Positions 1-10,940 are shown, numbered from the stretch's first letter. The stretch: DNA of 64,000 bases from Croceibacter atlanticus HTCC2559 (GCF_000196315.1 NC_014230.1:1508001-1572000); one strand, 5' to 3'. A program made the numbers and translations. Notes: generated by a model not told the origin, from the letters alone.

Positions 1-62
1 AGCGGAATAGTAAGTAAGCTCAAGAACAATAACCACAGATAGGTTTTGATGTTGATTTTCAT
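1..62 (-). CDS. 5' end of a truncated gene for an exported protein
   Basis: An ATG on the minus strand at 62 opens a frame that runs off the left edge of the window. The visible 20 codons start MKINIKTYLW and continue with a Leu-rich hydrophobic stretch, which is the shape of a signal peptide or first membrane helix. The gene is divergent from icd, so the roughly 300 bases between them should hold both promoters. Nothing of the mature protein is visible and no family can be named. Confidence 0.5.
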   Translation of the reverse strand, partial: MKINIKTYLWLLFLSLLTIP

Positions 63-280
63 ATATTATTGATTTAAAGTTCGTTAGTGAAGTTACTTAG
101 GAACGCCTCGTCTTGAAATACCTAATATTAAGTATATTTTTAAGTGATTAAATGATTGATTTATAGTAAGTAACGGCAAGCTGAGGTTAGTGAGAGTAGC
201 ACTTGGCACTTTAAATAGTAAGATACAAGACATAAAAGGTTAAGATATAAACTTCATAACTAAAAGCTAAACTTGCAATG

Positions 281-311
281 TTGCCTAAGCTTTGCTTATT
301 TCTTATCTTCG
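281..311 (+). promoter_or_regulatory. Probable icd promoter
   Basis: TTG at 281-283, 20 bases, then TATCTTCG at 304-311 is a near match (one base off) to the Bacteroidota vegetative promoter (TTG, N19-22, TAnnTTTG). It lies 50 bases before the icd ATG. The remaining bases between 63 and 280 hold no ORF or hairpin I can support. Confidence 0.4.
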
Positions 312-349
312 CGAGACTGTAATAAAAGTAGATTTATTTTAAATATTAA

Positions 350-2578
<2,229 letters not shown>

Positions 2579-2598
2579 TTACTAGTTTATATTAATTT

Positions 2599-2636
2599 AA
2601 AAAGCTTCCTAAGATTATCTTAGGAAGCTTTTTTTA
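2599..2636 (+). terminator. Rho-independent terminator of icd
   Basis: Perfect 13-bp stem (AAGCTTCCTAAGA at 2602-2614 with its complement at 2618-2630), 3-base loop, flanked by A-run and T-run, starting 21 bases after the icd stop codon. Confidence 0.9.
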
Positions 2637-2647
2637 TGTTTAAAAAT

Positions 2648-2691
2648 AAAAGCCATTTCCCTAAAGCGAAATGCTAAAAGAAATGGCTTTT
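2648..2691 (-). terminator. Terminator-like hairpin after a minus-strand remnant
   Basis: AAAAGCCATTTC (2648-2659) pairs with GAAATGGCTTTT (2680-2691) around a 20-base loop. Read on the minus strand it begins exactly at the stop codon of the ORF remnant 2691-2807 and is followed by T-rich sequence, so it looks like that lost gene's terminator. Confidence 0.55.
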
Positions 2692-2807
2692 TAGAATTGT
2701 TTAAATTTGTGTAGCATCTCTTTCAATGCGTTACTGGTATCTGTTTTTAAACGAACCCGACACAGAAACAATTCTGCTAAATCTAAATTTATACATCTCT
2801 TATAAGA
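2691..2807 (-). pseudogene. 3' remnant of an unidentified gene
   Basis: The minus strand holds 38 sense codons without a start codon, ending in a TAA at 2693-2691. The translation (INLDLAELFLCRVRL then KTDTSNALKEMLHKFKQF) has the composition of a real soluble protein end, and a terminator hairpin follows the stop directly. Upstream the frame is closed by tandem stops. I read it as the surviving C-terminus of a decayed gene; a short ORF from an internal TTG is less likely. The rest of the gap between icd and the next gene (2808-3073) is AT-rich and shows only stop-broken scraps. Confidence 0.4.
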
Positions 2808-3073
2808 CTATTATAAAAGCGAATCCTAAAGATTTAGAACGGTCATTATAGTAAAGTGAATTACAATTTAAATTATAAATTAACTCTTACTAATAGACCA
2901 AAGTAATGAACGTTTATTACTGTATTAAAGTATCTGTAACTCCTTGCGACGTTAGGTATTCTTTAATAACATTACTAATGTAATATAAAATTAAATAAAT
3001 GACATTATAATATAACTATTTAGTTTTTAACTTGTTATAAACCTTTGTTATTAACATTTGTTGATATGTAGTC

Positions 3074-3679
3074 TTAGTTAATCTTTGTTAAGGTAACACC
3101 TGTCGGGATTGAGAATCCTGGCTGTATTTCTGGGCTTATACCTTCTATATAAATGCCGCCTTTGCCTCTAAGGCTCCAATCTGCTTTCGTGGCTAAAATA
3201 CTGCCATTACTTTGGGTAAGATATTCTGTGATCTCTAATCTTCCGTTGCCAAGCTTTTCTTTTGCATAATCACTAAACTGAAAATGGAATGTTAGATCTG
3301 AAGGATGACCACTACCGTATATAGGTACATATGCACCGCTCCAAAAATTAGTGCTGTTTACAACATTGTCTAAGGTGTTAACAACCACAATGCCATCTTC
3401 TACATATTTGTATTTGCCGACAAGATAATCTTTATATATGTCACTAAAATGTACATATACCATTTCTATTTTTTCAAACACTAATGTTAAGGTACTGTTG
3501 CCATCTGTCCATTCCCAAGTGCCCACAAAAGGTTGGTAGGCGTTGGTTGTATCTTTGTAATAACATCCTGGTGTAAGCTCGATTGAGTAATCATTTTCTC
3601 GAGCTTCCATAGAGATAATGGGTTGCTGTGCATTGCAGTAAACACCAATTAGTAGAAAAAATATAAAAGTGATTCTCAT
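3074..3679 (-). CDS. Secreted DUF6705-like protein
   Basis: A 201-residue protein with signal peptide MRITFIFFLLIGVYCNAQ, cleaved around NA-QQ. The mature part carries the pattern GCYYKDTTNAYQPFVGTWEW near residue 35, a short lipocalin-like beta-rich start that I associate with the flavobacterial DUF6705 family. Function unknown; probably periplasmic or surface. The start at 3679 is chosen because it opens the signal peptide; the frame extends upstream through the rplS terminator and the 3' end of rplS, and that part is not plausible coding sequence. The gene sits directly downstream of rplS on the same strand but behind a terminator, so it likely relies on read-through or a weak promoter of its own. 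Confidence 0.7.
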   Translation of the reverse strand: MRITFIFFLLIGVYCNAQQPIISMEARENDYSIELTPGCYYKDTTNAYQPFVGTWEWTDGNSTLTLVFEKIEMVYVHFSDIYKDYLVGKYKYVEDGIVVVNTLDNVVNSTNFWSGAYVPIYGSGHPSDLTFHFQFSDYAKEKLGNGRLEITEYLTQSNGSILATKADWSLRGKGGIYIEGISPEIQPGFSIPTGVTLTKIN

Positions 3680-3689
3680 TATTACTTTA

Positions 3690-3737
3690 AAAATTAAAAA
3701 AAAAAGCCTTTCAACTCTAAGAGAAGAAAGGCTTTTA
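3690..3737 (-). terminator. Rho-independent terminator of rplS
   Basis: Minus-strand stem of 11 bp (arms 3726-3736 and 3702-3712, core AAAGCCTTTC/GAAAGGCTTT), 13-base loop, followed on the minus strand by a long T-run (plus-strand A-run 3693-3705). Confidence 0.85.
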
Positions 3738-3755
3738 ATGTGTTTAGAGTGAAAA

Positions 3756-4112
3756 CTACTCAGTAAAACGACGTTCTTTAATACGTGCTTTTTTACCAGT
3801 AAGGTTTCTAAGGTAGTATATACGTGCTCTACGTACTTTACCACGCTTGTTAACTTCTACTTTTTGTAAAGCAGGCATGTTAACTGGGAAGATACGCTCT
3901 ACACCTACAGTACCACTCATCTTACGGATAGTAAATGTTTCTGTAAGACCTTTTCCTCTACGTTGTATTACTACACCGCGGAAAAACTGCGTACGAGATT
4001 TTTCACCTTCCTTAATTTCGTAATACACTGTTATAGTGTCTCCAGCTACAAATTCTGGAAATTCTTTTTTTGTAACGAATTCGTCTTGAACAAATTTGAT
4101 TAACGAGTCCAT
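3756..4112 (-). CDS. rplS: 50S ribosomal protein bL19
   Basis: A 118-residue ribosomal protein (family usually 113-120) located at the 30S-50S interface of the ribosome. Diagnostic segments are [48 protein letters not shown] and the basic C-terminus [18 protein letters not shown]. It is monocistronic: a canonical promoter lies upstream at 4184-4213 and a strong terminator downstream at 3690-3737. In many bacteria rplS sits with rpsP and trmD; here it stands apart from them, as is common in Bacteroidota. Confidence 0.97.
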   Translation of the reverse strand: MDSLIKFVQDEFVTKKEFPEFVAGDTITVYYEIKEGEKSRTQFFRGVVIQRRGKGLTETFTIRKMSGTVGVERIFPVNMPALQKVEVNKRGKVRRARIYYLRNLTGKKARIKERRFTE

Positions 4113-4183
4113 AGTATATGGTTTTGTGTTTAGTTTGAAACAACATTCGCGATTCTCGCCAGAGGTTATTTTAAATCGAGGTG

Positions 4184-4213
4184 CAAAATTACTTATTTTT
4201 TTCTATTAACCAA
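4184..4213 (-). promoter_or_regulatory. rplS promoter
   Basis: On the minus strand TTG (4213-4211), 19 bases, then TAATTTTG (4191-4184): an exact fit to the Bacteroidota sigma-A promoter, about 70 bases before the rplS ATG. Confidence 0.7.
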
Positions 4214-4236
4214 GTGTTTTTTAATAGAATATGCAA

Positions 4237-4788
4237 TTATTCCCAACCTACCCAAAATTGCTTAATAACTGCATTATCAGGAATTTGAGAGGCTTCAATT
4301 TTTGTGCTAGTGTCAAACTGTAGTTTGCTTGGTAACTGTTTCTTGTCTATTGTAACATAAGCGTTAATCTCATCTATAAAAATTACGGCAGAGCTCAACG
4401 TATTTTCAATTCTTGAAATTGGGTAAAATTCTTGTATGTCTTTAAAGGTGCTTTTTACAGTAAGACCTTTTTCAGTTTTGTAACGATCATCTATAATACG
4501 TATGTTAGCAATTGTGCTTGTGCTATCAAATTCTTCAGATGGTGCTAAGTGTAATAAGTAGGTACCACCTTTTTCATAAATATCTATTTCTGCGCCGCCA
4601 TTTATAAATTCATCTCCAGTAATATTGTTCACAATGGAGTCTTGGCTGTAAATAGAATCTAATTGGCTTACTTTAATATCCTTGGTGAGCTTGCCAATAT
4701 TTGTTGCTGTAATTAAAAAAGGGTCTTGTTCTTTTTCGCAAGATGTAAAGAAGATACAAAGTATTGCAATTGCTAAAAGGTTCTTCAT
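4237..4788 (-). CDS. Hypothetical lipoprotein
   Basis: A 183-residue protein with a lipoprotein signal peptide (MKNLLAIAILCIFFTSC), Cys-17 being the probable acylated residue, so the protein is membrane-anchored. The rest is acidic and beta-rich, with NIGKLTKDIKVSQLDSIYSQDS near residue 30; many flavobacterial lipoproteins have a similar stretch, but I cannot assign a family or function. It lies in a minus-strand run between the XRE regulator gene and rplS, 84 bases downstream of the regulator stop codon. No terminator is visible between it and the regulator, so co-transcription is possible. Confidence 0.7.
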   Translation of the reverse strand: MKNLLAIAILCIFFTSCEKEQDPFLITATNIGKLTKDIKVSQLDSIYSQDSIVNNITGDEFINGGAEIDIYEKGGTYLLHLAPSEEFDSTSTIANIRIIDDRYKTEKGLTVKSTFKDIQEFYPISRIENTLSSAVIFIDEINAYVTIDKKQLPSKLQFDTSTKIEASQIPDNAVIKQFWVGWE

Positions 4789-4872
4789 GAGTATGTAGGA
4801 TTTTAGTTTTAAAAACGTTTAATAGTCTTCGAAAGTAATGTACTTTACAGTAAGCTCAAAATTGATTAGTGT

Positions 4873-5436
4873 CTATTTAATAAATTTTATGAGCGATGGG
4901 TATAACGAACGGTTCCTTCCAGCTCTTAACTTTATTGCAGATCCTATAGCTAAACTACAATTTAGTAAATACAATAGGATAACAATGTAAAACAACATAG
5001 AGCTACCGGAATAATGCATAACTTTAAATAGAGTGGCCAGTATTATAATTCCAAATGTGATAAGTGACCATATAATTTGAAAATTTAATATAGTTGCACC
5101 CACTTTATGTAACCCTATAATTTTATTTTTTTTAGGCATCCAAAGTATTAATGGTAATATGATGTTGCCTAGCGGTAAGATAATAACTGATAAAACTGAA
5201 AGGTGTAGTGCTATATGATAGGTTTTGTCTTCCTCTTTACCGTAAACAGCAAGGTCTTCAATATTTAATTGTAATGCAGTACATATTAAATGTAGTGTTT
5301 TGCCGCGTGGTTCATTTTTATTGGTTTCTATACGCTGTATGGTTCTCAAGCTTACCTTAGCGGAATCTGCCAATTCTTCCTGAGAAAGTCCTTTTTGTTT
5401 TCTTGCGTCTTTAATTTTTTGACCTAGGTGACTCAT
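4873..5436 (-). CDS. XRE-type regulator fused to a membrane domain
   Basis: A 187-residue protein. Residues 1-65 form an XRE/Cro helix-turn-helix (IKDARKQKGLSQEELADSAK, then RTIQRIETNKNEPRGKTL), which binds DNA. From about residue 75 to the end come about four hydrophobic helices of DUF4870-like type (LSVLSVIILPLGNIILPLILW near residue 80). The combination is a known flavobacterial architecture: a transcription factor held at the inner membrane. Its upstream region carries an inverted repeat (5503-5527) that could be an autoregulatory operator. Targets are unknown; the lipoprotein gene directly downstream is one candidate. Confidence 0.8.
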   Translation of the reverse strand: MSHLGQKIKDARKQKGLSQEELADSAKVSLRTIQRIETNKNEPRGKTLHLICTALQLNIEDLAVYGKEEDKTYHIALHLSVLSVIILPLGNIILPLILWMPKKNKIIGLHKVGATILNFQIIWSLITFGIIILATLFKVMHYSGSSMLFYIVILLYLLNCSLAIGSAIKLRAGRNRSLYPSLIKFIK

Positions 5437-5502
5437 GATATATGTTTTAAATTATGCATCAAAACTAATTGTGAACATATATAATCTCTTGCGTCTTGTG
5501 TG

Positions 5503-5527
5503 TGACATGTTTACGACATTTATGTCA
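5503..5527. promoter_or_regulatory. Inverted repeat upstream of the XRE regulator
   Basis: TGACAT (5503-5508) and ATGTCA (5522-5527) are perfect inverted arms 13 bases apart, with a further internal GACAT. It sits about 70 bases before the regulator ATG in the only space available for its promoter. Operator function is inferred. Confidence 0.35.
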
Positions 5528-5560
5528 AAAGTCTGTAAAACAAATATTTAGATATGGTTG

Positions 5561-7111
5561 TTATTTAATCATTTTACCTAAGATGCCTAGCACACCTCTA
5601 ATTACTGTGGCACTGGTAAGCACTTTTATTATGGCTTTTTGAGTATCGCTAGTTGTATTTCTTGACCGTGTTTTTCTTCTGCTTGTTGCTTTTTTTGCTT
5701 CTTTTTCTAGCTCTTCGCGTTCTGCTTGGGCTTTAGATTTTGCTTCTTCTTCAGCAGCTTTAGCAATTTTTTCTTCCAACATTTCGTTGGCACTTTTTCG
5801 GTCTATCACTTCATTATACTTATCTGCTAGGTAAGATTCTTCATTAAGTGTTTTAATTTCTTTGTCTGTAAGTATATCCATTCGGCTCATAGGAGCTCGC
5901 ATCATAGTAGCAGCTAAAGGTGTTGGTCTTCCTTTTTCATCTAATGCAGAGACTAAGGCTTCTCCTATTCCTAAAGATGTAAGAACATCTGCTGTATCAT
6001 AAAACGGAGATATAGGATAGTTTTCTGCAGTTAGCTTAATGGCTTTTCTATCTTTTGCTGTAAATGCACGTAAGGCATGTTGCACCTTTAAACCTAATTG
6101 GCTTAAGACACCATCTGGAACATCTGTTGGGTTTTGAGTTACAAAATAAAGACCTACACCTTTAGAGCGAATTAACTTTACAATACTTTCAATTTGTGAG
6201 TGTAATGCTTTAGAAGCTTCTTTAAATATAAGATGTGCTTCATCTATAAAAATTATGAGTTCTGGTTTGCCGCTATCTCCTTGTTCTGGAAACGTTGAGT
6301 ATATCTCGGCTAATAAACTTAACATAAATGTTGAAAACAACTTAGGCCTGTCTTGTATATCGGTTAGGCGAATAATATTTATATAACCTTTACCATTACT
6401 ATCTGTACGTTTAAGGTCTTTAACTTCAAAAGAACGTTCACCAAAAAATATATCTGCGCCTTGTTGTTCAAGCTCTACTATCTTTCTGAGAATTGCGCCG
6501 GTAGATGCAGATGAAATCCTACCGTAATCCTTCTCCAATTCTTCCTTACCTTCATTTGTAGAGTATTGCAAAACTTTTTTAAAATCTTCAAGATCTAGTA
6601 AAGGCAGTTTATTGTCATCGCAATATTTAAAGATAACAGAGATAATACCACTTTGGGCATCACTGGCATCTAATATTCTAGAAAATAAAACAGGTCCAAA
6701 CTCACTTACCGTAGCTCTTAACCTCACGCCATCTTGGTCGCTAAGGCTCAAAAGCTCAACAGGAAACTTACTGGCATTAAAAGGTAATCCTATTTTTTCA
6801 TGACGTTCATCTATTTTCGGGTGGCCTTCACTTGCTGCTGCCAAGCCACTTAAGTCACCCTTCATATCCATAAGTAAAACAGGTACACCTTTATCACTTA
6901 GGTTTTCTGCCAGTACTTGTAAAGATTTAGTCTTACCAGTTCCAGTAGCACCAGCAATAAGACCGTGACGGTTCATCGTTTTAAGCGGAATTTTTACAAG
7001 GGCATTGGTAATAGTTTCGCCATCCAGCATAGCTGCGCCAAGATTAATACTATCACCTTTAAATGTATTGCCGTTATCTATAACCGCTTTAAACTCGTCT
7101 CTTTTAGTCAT
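5561..7111 (-). CDS. HerA-like DUF853 ATPase (YjgR family)
   Basis: A 516-residue cytoplasmic P-loop ATPase of the HerA/FtsK superfamily. Walker A is GATGTGKT at residues 54-61, followed by VPVLLMDMKGDLSGLA; Walker B is IIFIDEAHLIF near residue 290, followed by the polar motif YFVTQNPTDVP. The conserved GLKVQHALRAFTAKDRKAI segment is typical of the DUF853 family, whose E. coli member is YjgR. The C-terminal 80 residues are a Lys/Glu/Ala coiled coil and a basic RRKTRSR stretch. The biochemical role is unknown; DNA or protein translocation is inferred from the superfamily. It is divergent from queE. Confidence 0.88.
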   Translation of the reverse strand: MTKRDEFKAVIDNGNTFKGDSINLGAAMLDGETITNALVKIPLKTMNRHGLIAGATGTGKTKSLQVLAENLSDKGVPVLLMDMKGDLSGLAAASEGHPKIDERHEKIGLPFNASKFPVELLSLSDQDGVRLRATVSEFGPVLFSRILDASDAQSGIISVIFKYCDDNKLPLLDLEDFKKVLQYSTNEGKEELEKDYGRISSASTGAILRKIVELEQQGADIFFGERSFEVKDLKRTDSNGKGYINIIRLTDIQDRPKLFSTFMLSLLAEIYSTFPEQGDSGKPELIIFIDEAHLIFKEASKALHSQIESIVKLIRSKGVGLYFVTQNPTDVPDGVLSQLGLKVQHALRAFTAKDRKAIKLTAENYPISPFYDTADVLTSLGIGEALVSALDEKGRPTPLAATMMRAPMSRMDILTDKEIKTLNEESYLADKYNEVIDRKSANEMLEEKIAKAAEEEAKSKAQAEREELEKEAKKATSRRKTRSRNTTSDTQKAIIKVLTSATVIRGVLGILGKMIK

Positions 7112-7221
7112 GGCTCTTTAAAATTAGACGATAAAAATAGGAATACATTTATGGGTTTACAATATTACTTTTATAATAATAAAGGTTAGAGACAATCCTT
7201 CTATTTCAAAAGGAATACCCT

Positions 7222-7229
7222 TATCTTTG
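7222..7229 (+). promoter_or_regulatory. -7 box of queE, very close to the start codon
   Basis: TATCTTTG is an exact TAnnTTTG box ending 6 bases before the ATG at 7236. No clear TTG is found 19-22 bases upstream. If used, the mRNA would begin at or near the start codon. Confidence 0.4.
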
Positions 7230-7235
7230 CCAGCT

Positions 7236-7868
7236 ATGACGAAAGAAGAGATATCTCAATTGGTTGAAGAAGGTAAGATGTTGCCACTTATGGAAGAATT
7301 TTACACCATACAAGGTGAAGGTTATCATAAGGGAACGGCTGCTTATTTTATAAGAATTGGTGGTTGCGATGTAGGTTGCCATTGGTGTGATGTAAAAGAG
7401 AGTTGGGATGCAGAGAAACATCCGCCAACCGCAACAGAGCGTATAGTTTCTGAAGCTGTAAAATACTCTAAGACTATTGTTGTTACTGGAGGCGAACCAT
7501 TAACTTGGGATATGACACTGTTAACTCAGATGCTTAAAGCTGAAGGTGCTCAAACACATATTGAAACAAGTGGTGCATATACATTAACTGGTAAATGGGA
7601 CTGGATATGCCTATCTCCTAAGAAGTTAAAGCTTCCTACTAAAGAGGTTTATGAAAAAGCTAATGAGCTTAAAGTTATTATCTTTAATAAACACGATTTA
7701 AAATTTGCAGAAGAACAAGCAGCAAAAGTAAATAAGGATTGTATTTTGTATTTGCAACCAGAGTGGAGTGTAAGAGACAAAGTAGTGCCTTTAATTGTTG
7801 ACTTTGTGATGGCAAACCCACAATGGAAAGTAAGTTTGCAAACACATAAGTATTTGAATATTCCGTAA
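7236..7868 (+). CDS. queE: 7-carboxy-7-deazaguanine synthase
   Basis: Radical SAM enzyme that converts 6-carboxytetrahydropterin to 7-carboxy-7-deazaguanine on the way to queuosine. The sequence is 210 residues; the iron-sulfur cluster motif is the QueE-type CX3CX2C at Cys44, Cys48 and Cys51 (GGCDVGCHWCDVKESWD). EEFYTIQGEG near residue 20 and the ETSGAY and CLSPKK segments are also family hallmarks. I use the ATG at 7236: an in-frame TTG at 7227 would add three residues but lies inside the probable -7 promoter box. A DUF2059 gene follows 28 bases downstream on the same strand and is probably co-transcribed up to the terminator at 8362. Confidence 0.93.
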   Translation: MTKEEISQLVEEGKMLPLMEEFYTIQGEGYHKGTAAYFIRIGGCDVGCHWCDVKESWDAEKHPPTATERIVSEAVKYSKTIVVTGGEPLTWDMTLLTQMLKAEGAQTHIETSGAYTLTGKWDWICLSPKKLKLPTKEVYEKANELKVIIFNKHDLKFAEEQAAKVNKDCILYLQPEWSVRDKVVPLIVDFVMANPQWKVSLQTHKYLNIP

Positions 7869-7896
7869 TAACTTTAACTAACTAAATAATTAAAAA

Positions 7897-8340
7897 ATGA
7901 AAACGTATTTTATTTCTGCACTTGTGTGTTTAATGTCTGTAATGTCTTGGGGTCAAGTAGAAGAAGGTTACGAAGACACCTTAAAAAAGATGTTTGAAGT
8001 ATCTGGTACAGAAGCTGCTTATCAATCTACAATTAAACAAATGGTAGGTATGTATAAATCACAAAAATCAGATGTGCCTGCAGATGCTTGGGATTCTTTA
8101 GAAAAGGAATTTTTAGCAATGTCTTTAAATGATTTAACTAAAATGTTAGTGCCTGTATATAGTAAGCACTTAACAAAGAATGATTTAGAAGAGTTAATTG
8201 CATTTTATCAAACCGAAGTAGGTACTAAATTTGCAAATAGCACACCGGCAATTATGCAAGAATCTATGCAGGTAGGACAGCAATGGGGAATGGAGCTTGG
8301 AAAACGTTTCAATGAAAAAATGTCTGAGCAAGGTTACTAA
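7897..8340 (+). CDS. Secreted DUF2059 protein
   Basis: A 147-residue protein with signal peptide MKTYFISALVCLMSVMSWGQ. The remainder is helical and matches DUF2059: paired helices with TIKQMVGMYKSQ, and near residue 110 ELIAFYQTEVGTKF, the signature of this family, which occurs in periplasmic proteins of unknown function. It follows queE by 28 bases and ends at a strong terminator, so the two probably form an operon, but nothing links it functionally to queuosine. Confidence 0.85.
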   Translation: MKTYFISALVCLMSVMSWGQVEEGYEDTLKKMFEVSGTEAAYQSTIKQMVGMYKSQKSDVPADAWDSLEKEFLAMSLNDLTKMLVPVYSKHLTKNDLEELIAFYQTEVGTKFANSTPAIMQESMQVGQQWGMELGKRFNEKMSEQGY

Positions 8341-8361
8341 ACTACGTTTCAGTATAAATAC

Positions 8362-8392
8362 AAAACCCCGAAACATTAGTTTCGGGGTTTTT
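8362..8392. terminator. Bidirectional terminator between convergent genes
   Basis: 13-bp stem (AAAACCCCGAAAC at 8362-8374 with its complement at 8379-8391) and an ATTA loop, T-run on the plus side and shorter on the minus side. It separates the queE/DUF2059 unit from the convergent DUF2911 gene. Confidence 0.9.
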
Positions 8393-8414
8393 GTTTGTAA
8401 GTAGGTTCTTAAAT

Positions 8415-8975
8415 TTAGATAGACATAAATGGTATCTCTACATATGTATTATCCCAACCCATCATTAAATGAGTACCGTTTTCAACAGGCTTAAATGCCA
8501 TAGAAAAAGATTCAATAGGCTTAGGAGAAGTTCTTACAGGTACATTAATTCTAACTACATCCATTTCTTCCTTGTAATCATAAGCACCCCAAACATTATT
8601 TGCTTTGTTTAAGATAACCGTCCATTCCTTCTCATTAGGAATAGTATATAATGTATATGTACCAGCACTTACTTTTTTTCCTCCTACAGTCATATCTCTA
8701 TAAAAGGTAACTTCAGATGCTTCATTTGCACCCGTACGCCAAACTTTACCATATGGTACAAGATTTCCGAAAATCTCACGATCTTTCATTTGTGGTCTAC
8801 TATACATAACTCTTGCAATGGGCTCTTTCTTTTCATTTCTAAAAAGGGTTACATCTAAAGGACTAACATCCATTTTAGAAAAGTTAACCTTGTCTGAGTC
8901 TTTTGTCATTTTGTCTTGTGCAGTAGCTACAGATGTTGCAAATACAATTGCAACAAGCATCATAATATGTTTCAT
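8415..8975 (-). CDS. Secreted DUF2911 protein
   Basis: A 186-residue exported protein (signal peptide MKHIMMLVAIVFATSVATAQ). It carries the DUF2911 hallmarks VMYSRPQMKDREIFG, LVPYGKVWRTGANEA and GTYTLYTIPNEKEWTVILNK. The family is common and secreted in Bacteroidota; no enzymatic activity is established to my knowledge. It is monocistronic, convergent with the DUF2059 gene. Upstream, TATCTTTA lies where a promoter -7 element would be expected but misses the final G. Confidence 0.88.
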   Translation of the reverse strand: MKHIMMLVAIVFATSVATAQDKMTKDSDKVNFSKMDVSPLDVTLFRNEKKEPIARVMYSRPQMKDREIFGNLVPYGKVWRTGANEASEVTFYRDMTVGGKKVSAGTYTLYTIPNEKEWTVILNKANNVWGAYDYKEEMDVVRINVPVRTSPKPIESFSMAFKPVENGTHLMMGWDNTYVEIPFMSI

Positions 8976-9251
8976 TGGTTTTAGTTTTTAATTAATTTTT
9001 GACTTTGTCTTAAAGATACAGCAAGACTTACACCAAAACAGTTAATACATTGTTTAACTTCTGTTAAATCCTTAATACTACAAGTTGTAAGTTGAAAGCT
9101 ATTATTAGTAAGTTTAGAATTTAAAAATGTTACTAATAATTGATATTTAGTTTTAAATTATCACCATAATAGAGCATAGTGTTTACATAATGTAATCTTA
9201 TATTCATATTTGTGTATATAAAGAAAACAAAACAAACTAAATTATAGTATT

Positions 9252-10940
9252 ATGTGTGGAATAGTATGCGCATTCGATTTAAAAGAAAAGTCTGAAGTTT
9301 TAAGACCTCAAGTGTTAGAAATGGCAAAAGCTATACGTCATCGTGGTCCAGATTGGAGCGGTATTTATAGCGATGATAAGGTTATAATGGCTCACGAAAG
9401 ATTGGCTATTGTAGATCCAGCATCTGGTAAACAACCGTTATTGAGTGATGATCGTAAACTTATATTAGCTGCGAATGGAGAGATTTACAACCATAGGGAA
9501 TTACGTAAGCAGTTTGAAGGAAAGTATGATTTTAAAACTGAAAGTGACTGCGAGGTTATTTTAGCTTTATATAAGGAAAAAGGAGTTGACTTTATAGACG
9601 ATATGAATGGCATTTTTGGTTTTGCTATTTATGATGCGGAAAAGGATGAATATTTCGTGGCTAGAGACCATATGGGAATTATTCCATTATATATTGGTTG
9701 GGATCAAAACGGAACATTTTACGTAGCTTCAGAATTAAAGGCGTTAGAAGGTGTTTGTTCTAAAATTCAATTATTTCCTCCAGGACATTATATGTCTAGT
9801 AAAGACGGAAAATTTGTAAAATGGTATAAAAGAGATTGGACAGAATTTGATGCTGTAAAAGATAATGAAACTAGCATTGCTAAAATTAAAGAGGCGCTGG
9901 AAGCTGCTGTACAAAGACAGTTAATGAGTGATGTGCCATATGGTGTATTGCTTTCTGGCGGATTAGACTCCTCTGTAACATCTGCAATAGCAAAAAAATA
10001 TGCTCAAAAAAGAGTAGAAAGTGATGGTAAAAAAGATGCTTGGTGGCCACAACTGCATAGTTTTTCTGTAGGTTTAGAGGGTTCTCCAGACTTAGCTGCT
10101 GCACGCAAAGTTGCAGACCATATAGATACAGTACATCACGAAATTAAATTCACAATCCAAGAAGGTTTAGATGCAATAAGAGATGTTATTTACAATCTCG
10201 AAACATATGACATAACAACAATACGTGCAAGTACGCCAATGTATTTAATGGCACGTGTCATTAAGTCTATGGGGATAAAAATGGTGCTGTCTGGTGAAGG
10301 TGCAGATGAGTTGTTTGGTGGCTATTTATACTTTCACAAGGCTCCAAATGCTCAAGAGTTTCACGAAGAAACTGTTCGTAAATTAAGTAAACTACACATG
10401 TATGATTGCTTGCGTGCTAATAAGAGTTTAGCGGCTTGGGGAATTGAAGGTCGTGTACCATTTTTAGATAAAGAGTTTATGGATGTTGCAATGAGTATAA
10501 ACCCACAAGATAAAATGATTAATGGTGAGCGTATGGAAAAGTGGGTAGTACGTAAAGCGTTTGAAGATATGATACCAGAAAGTGTGGCGTGGAGACAAAA
10601 AGAGCAGTTTAGTGATGGTGTTGGTTACAGTTGGATAGATACTTTAAAAGAAATGGTAAACGATTTAATAACAGATGAACAAATGGCAAATGCACATTTT
10701 AGATTCCCTATACAAACGCCTCAAAACAAAGAGGAGTTTTATTACCGTAGTATTTTTGAAGAGCATTTCCCTAGTGACGCTGCGGCACTTTGTGTTCCTC
10801 AGGAGCCAAGTGTGGCGTGTAGTACTAAAATTGCTTTAGAGTGGGATGAAGCATTTAAAGATATGAATGATCCTAGTGGTAGAGCTGTTGCCAAAGTTCA
10901 TGATGATGCTTACCAAGAAAAAGAAGCTGTAGCAGTATAA
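9252..10940 (+). CDS. asnB: Asparagine synthetase B, glutamine-hydrolysing
   Basis: Makes asparagine from aspartate, glutamine and ATP (EC 6.3.5.4) in the cytoplasm. The 562 residues split into an N-terminal class II amidotransferase domain, with Cys2 as nucleophile (MCGIVCAF), RHRGPDWSG and the ANGEIYNH loop, and a C-terminal synthetase domain with the PP-loop LSGGLDSSVTS near residue 235 and GEGADELFGGYLY near residue 350. The length and RVPFLDKEFMDVAM match the E. coli AsnB type, not the longer capsule-related homologues. It has its own 276-base leader and a terminator at 10969. Confidence 0.96.
   Translation: MCGIVCAFDLKEKSEVLRPQVLEMAKAIRHRGPDWSGIYSDDKVIMAHERLAIVDPASGKQPLLSDDRKLILAANGEIYNHRELRKQFEGKYDFKTESDCEVILALYKEKGVDFIDDMNGIFGFAIYDAEKDEYFVARDHMGIIPLYIGWDQNGTFYVASELKALEGVCSKIQLFPPGHYMSSKDGKFVKWYKRDWTEFDAVKDNETSIAKIKEALEAAVQRQLMSDVPYGVLLSGGLDSSVTSAIAKKYAQKRVESDGKKDAWWPQLHSFSVGLEGSPDLAAARKVADHIDTVHHEIKFTIQEGLDAIRDVIYNLETYDITTIRASTPMYLMARVIKSMGIKMVLSGEGADELFGGYLYFHKAPNAQEFHEETVRKLSKLHMYDCLRANKSLAAWGIEGRVPFLDKEFMDVAMSINPQDKMINGERMEKWVVRKAFEDMIPESVAWRQKEQFSDGVGYSWIDTLKEMVNDLITDEQMANAHFRFPIQTPQNKEEFYYRSIFEEHFPSDAAALCVPQEPSVACSTKIALEWDEAFKDMNDPSGRAVAKVHDDAYQEKEAVAV

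Noticed and set aside
3680-3844. 55-residue N-terminal extension of the DUF6705-like protein
   Set aside because: It would run through the rplS terminator and the 3' end of rplS; the signal peptide begins at 3679.
7227-7235. TTG start of queE adding three residues
   Set aside because: It lies inside the probable -7 promoter box and the ATG at 7236 gives the normal N-terminus.
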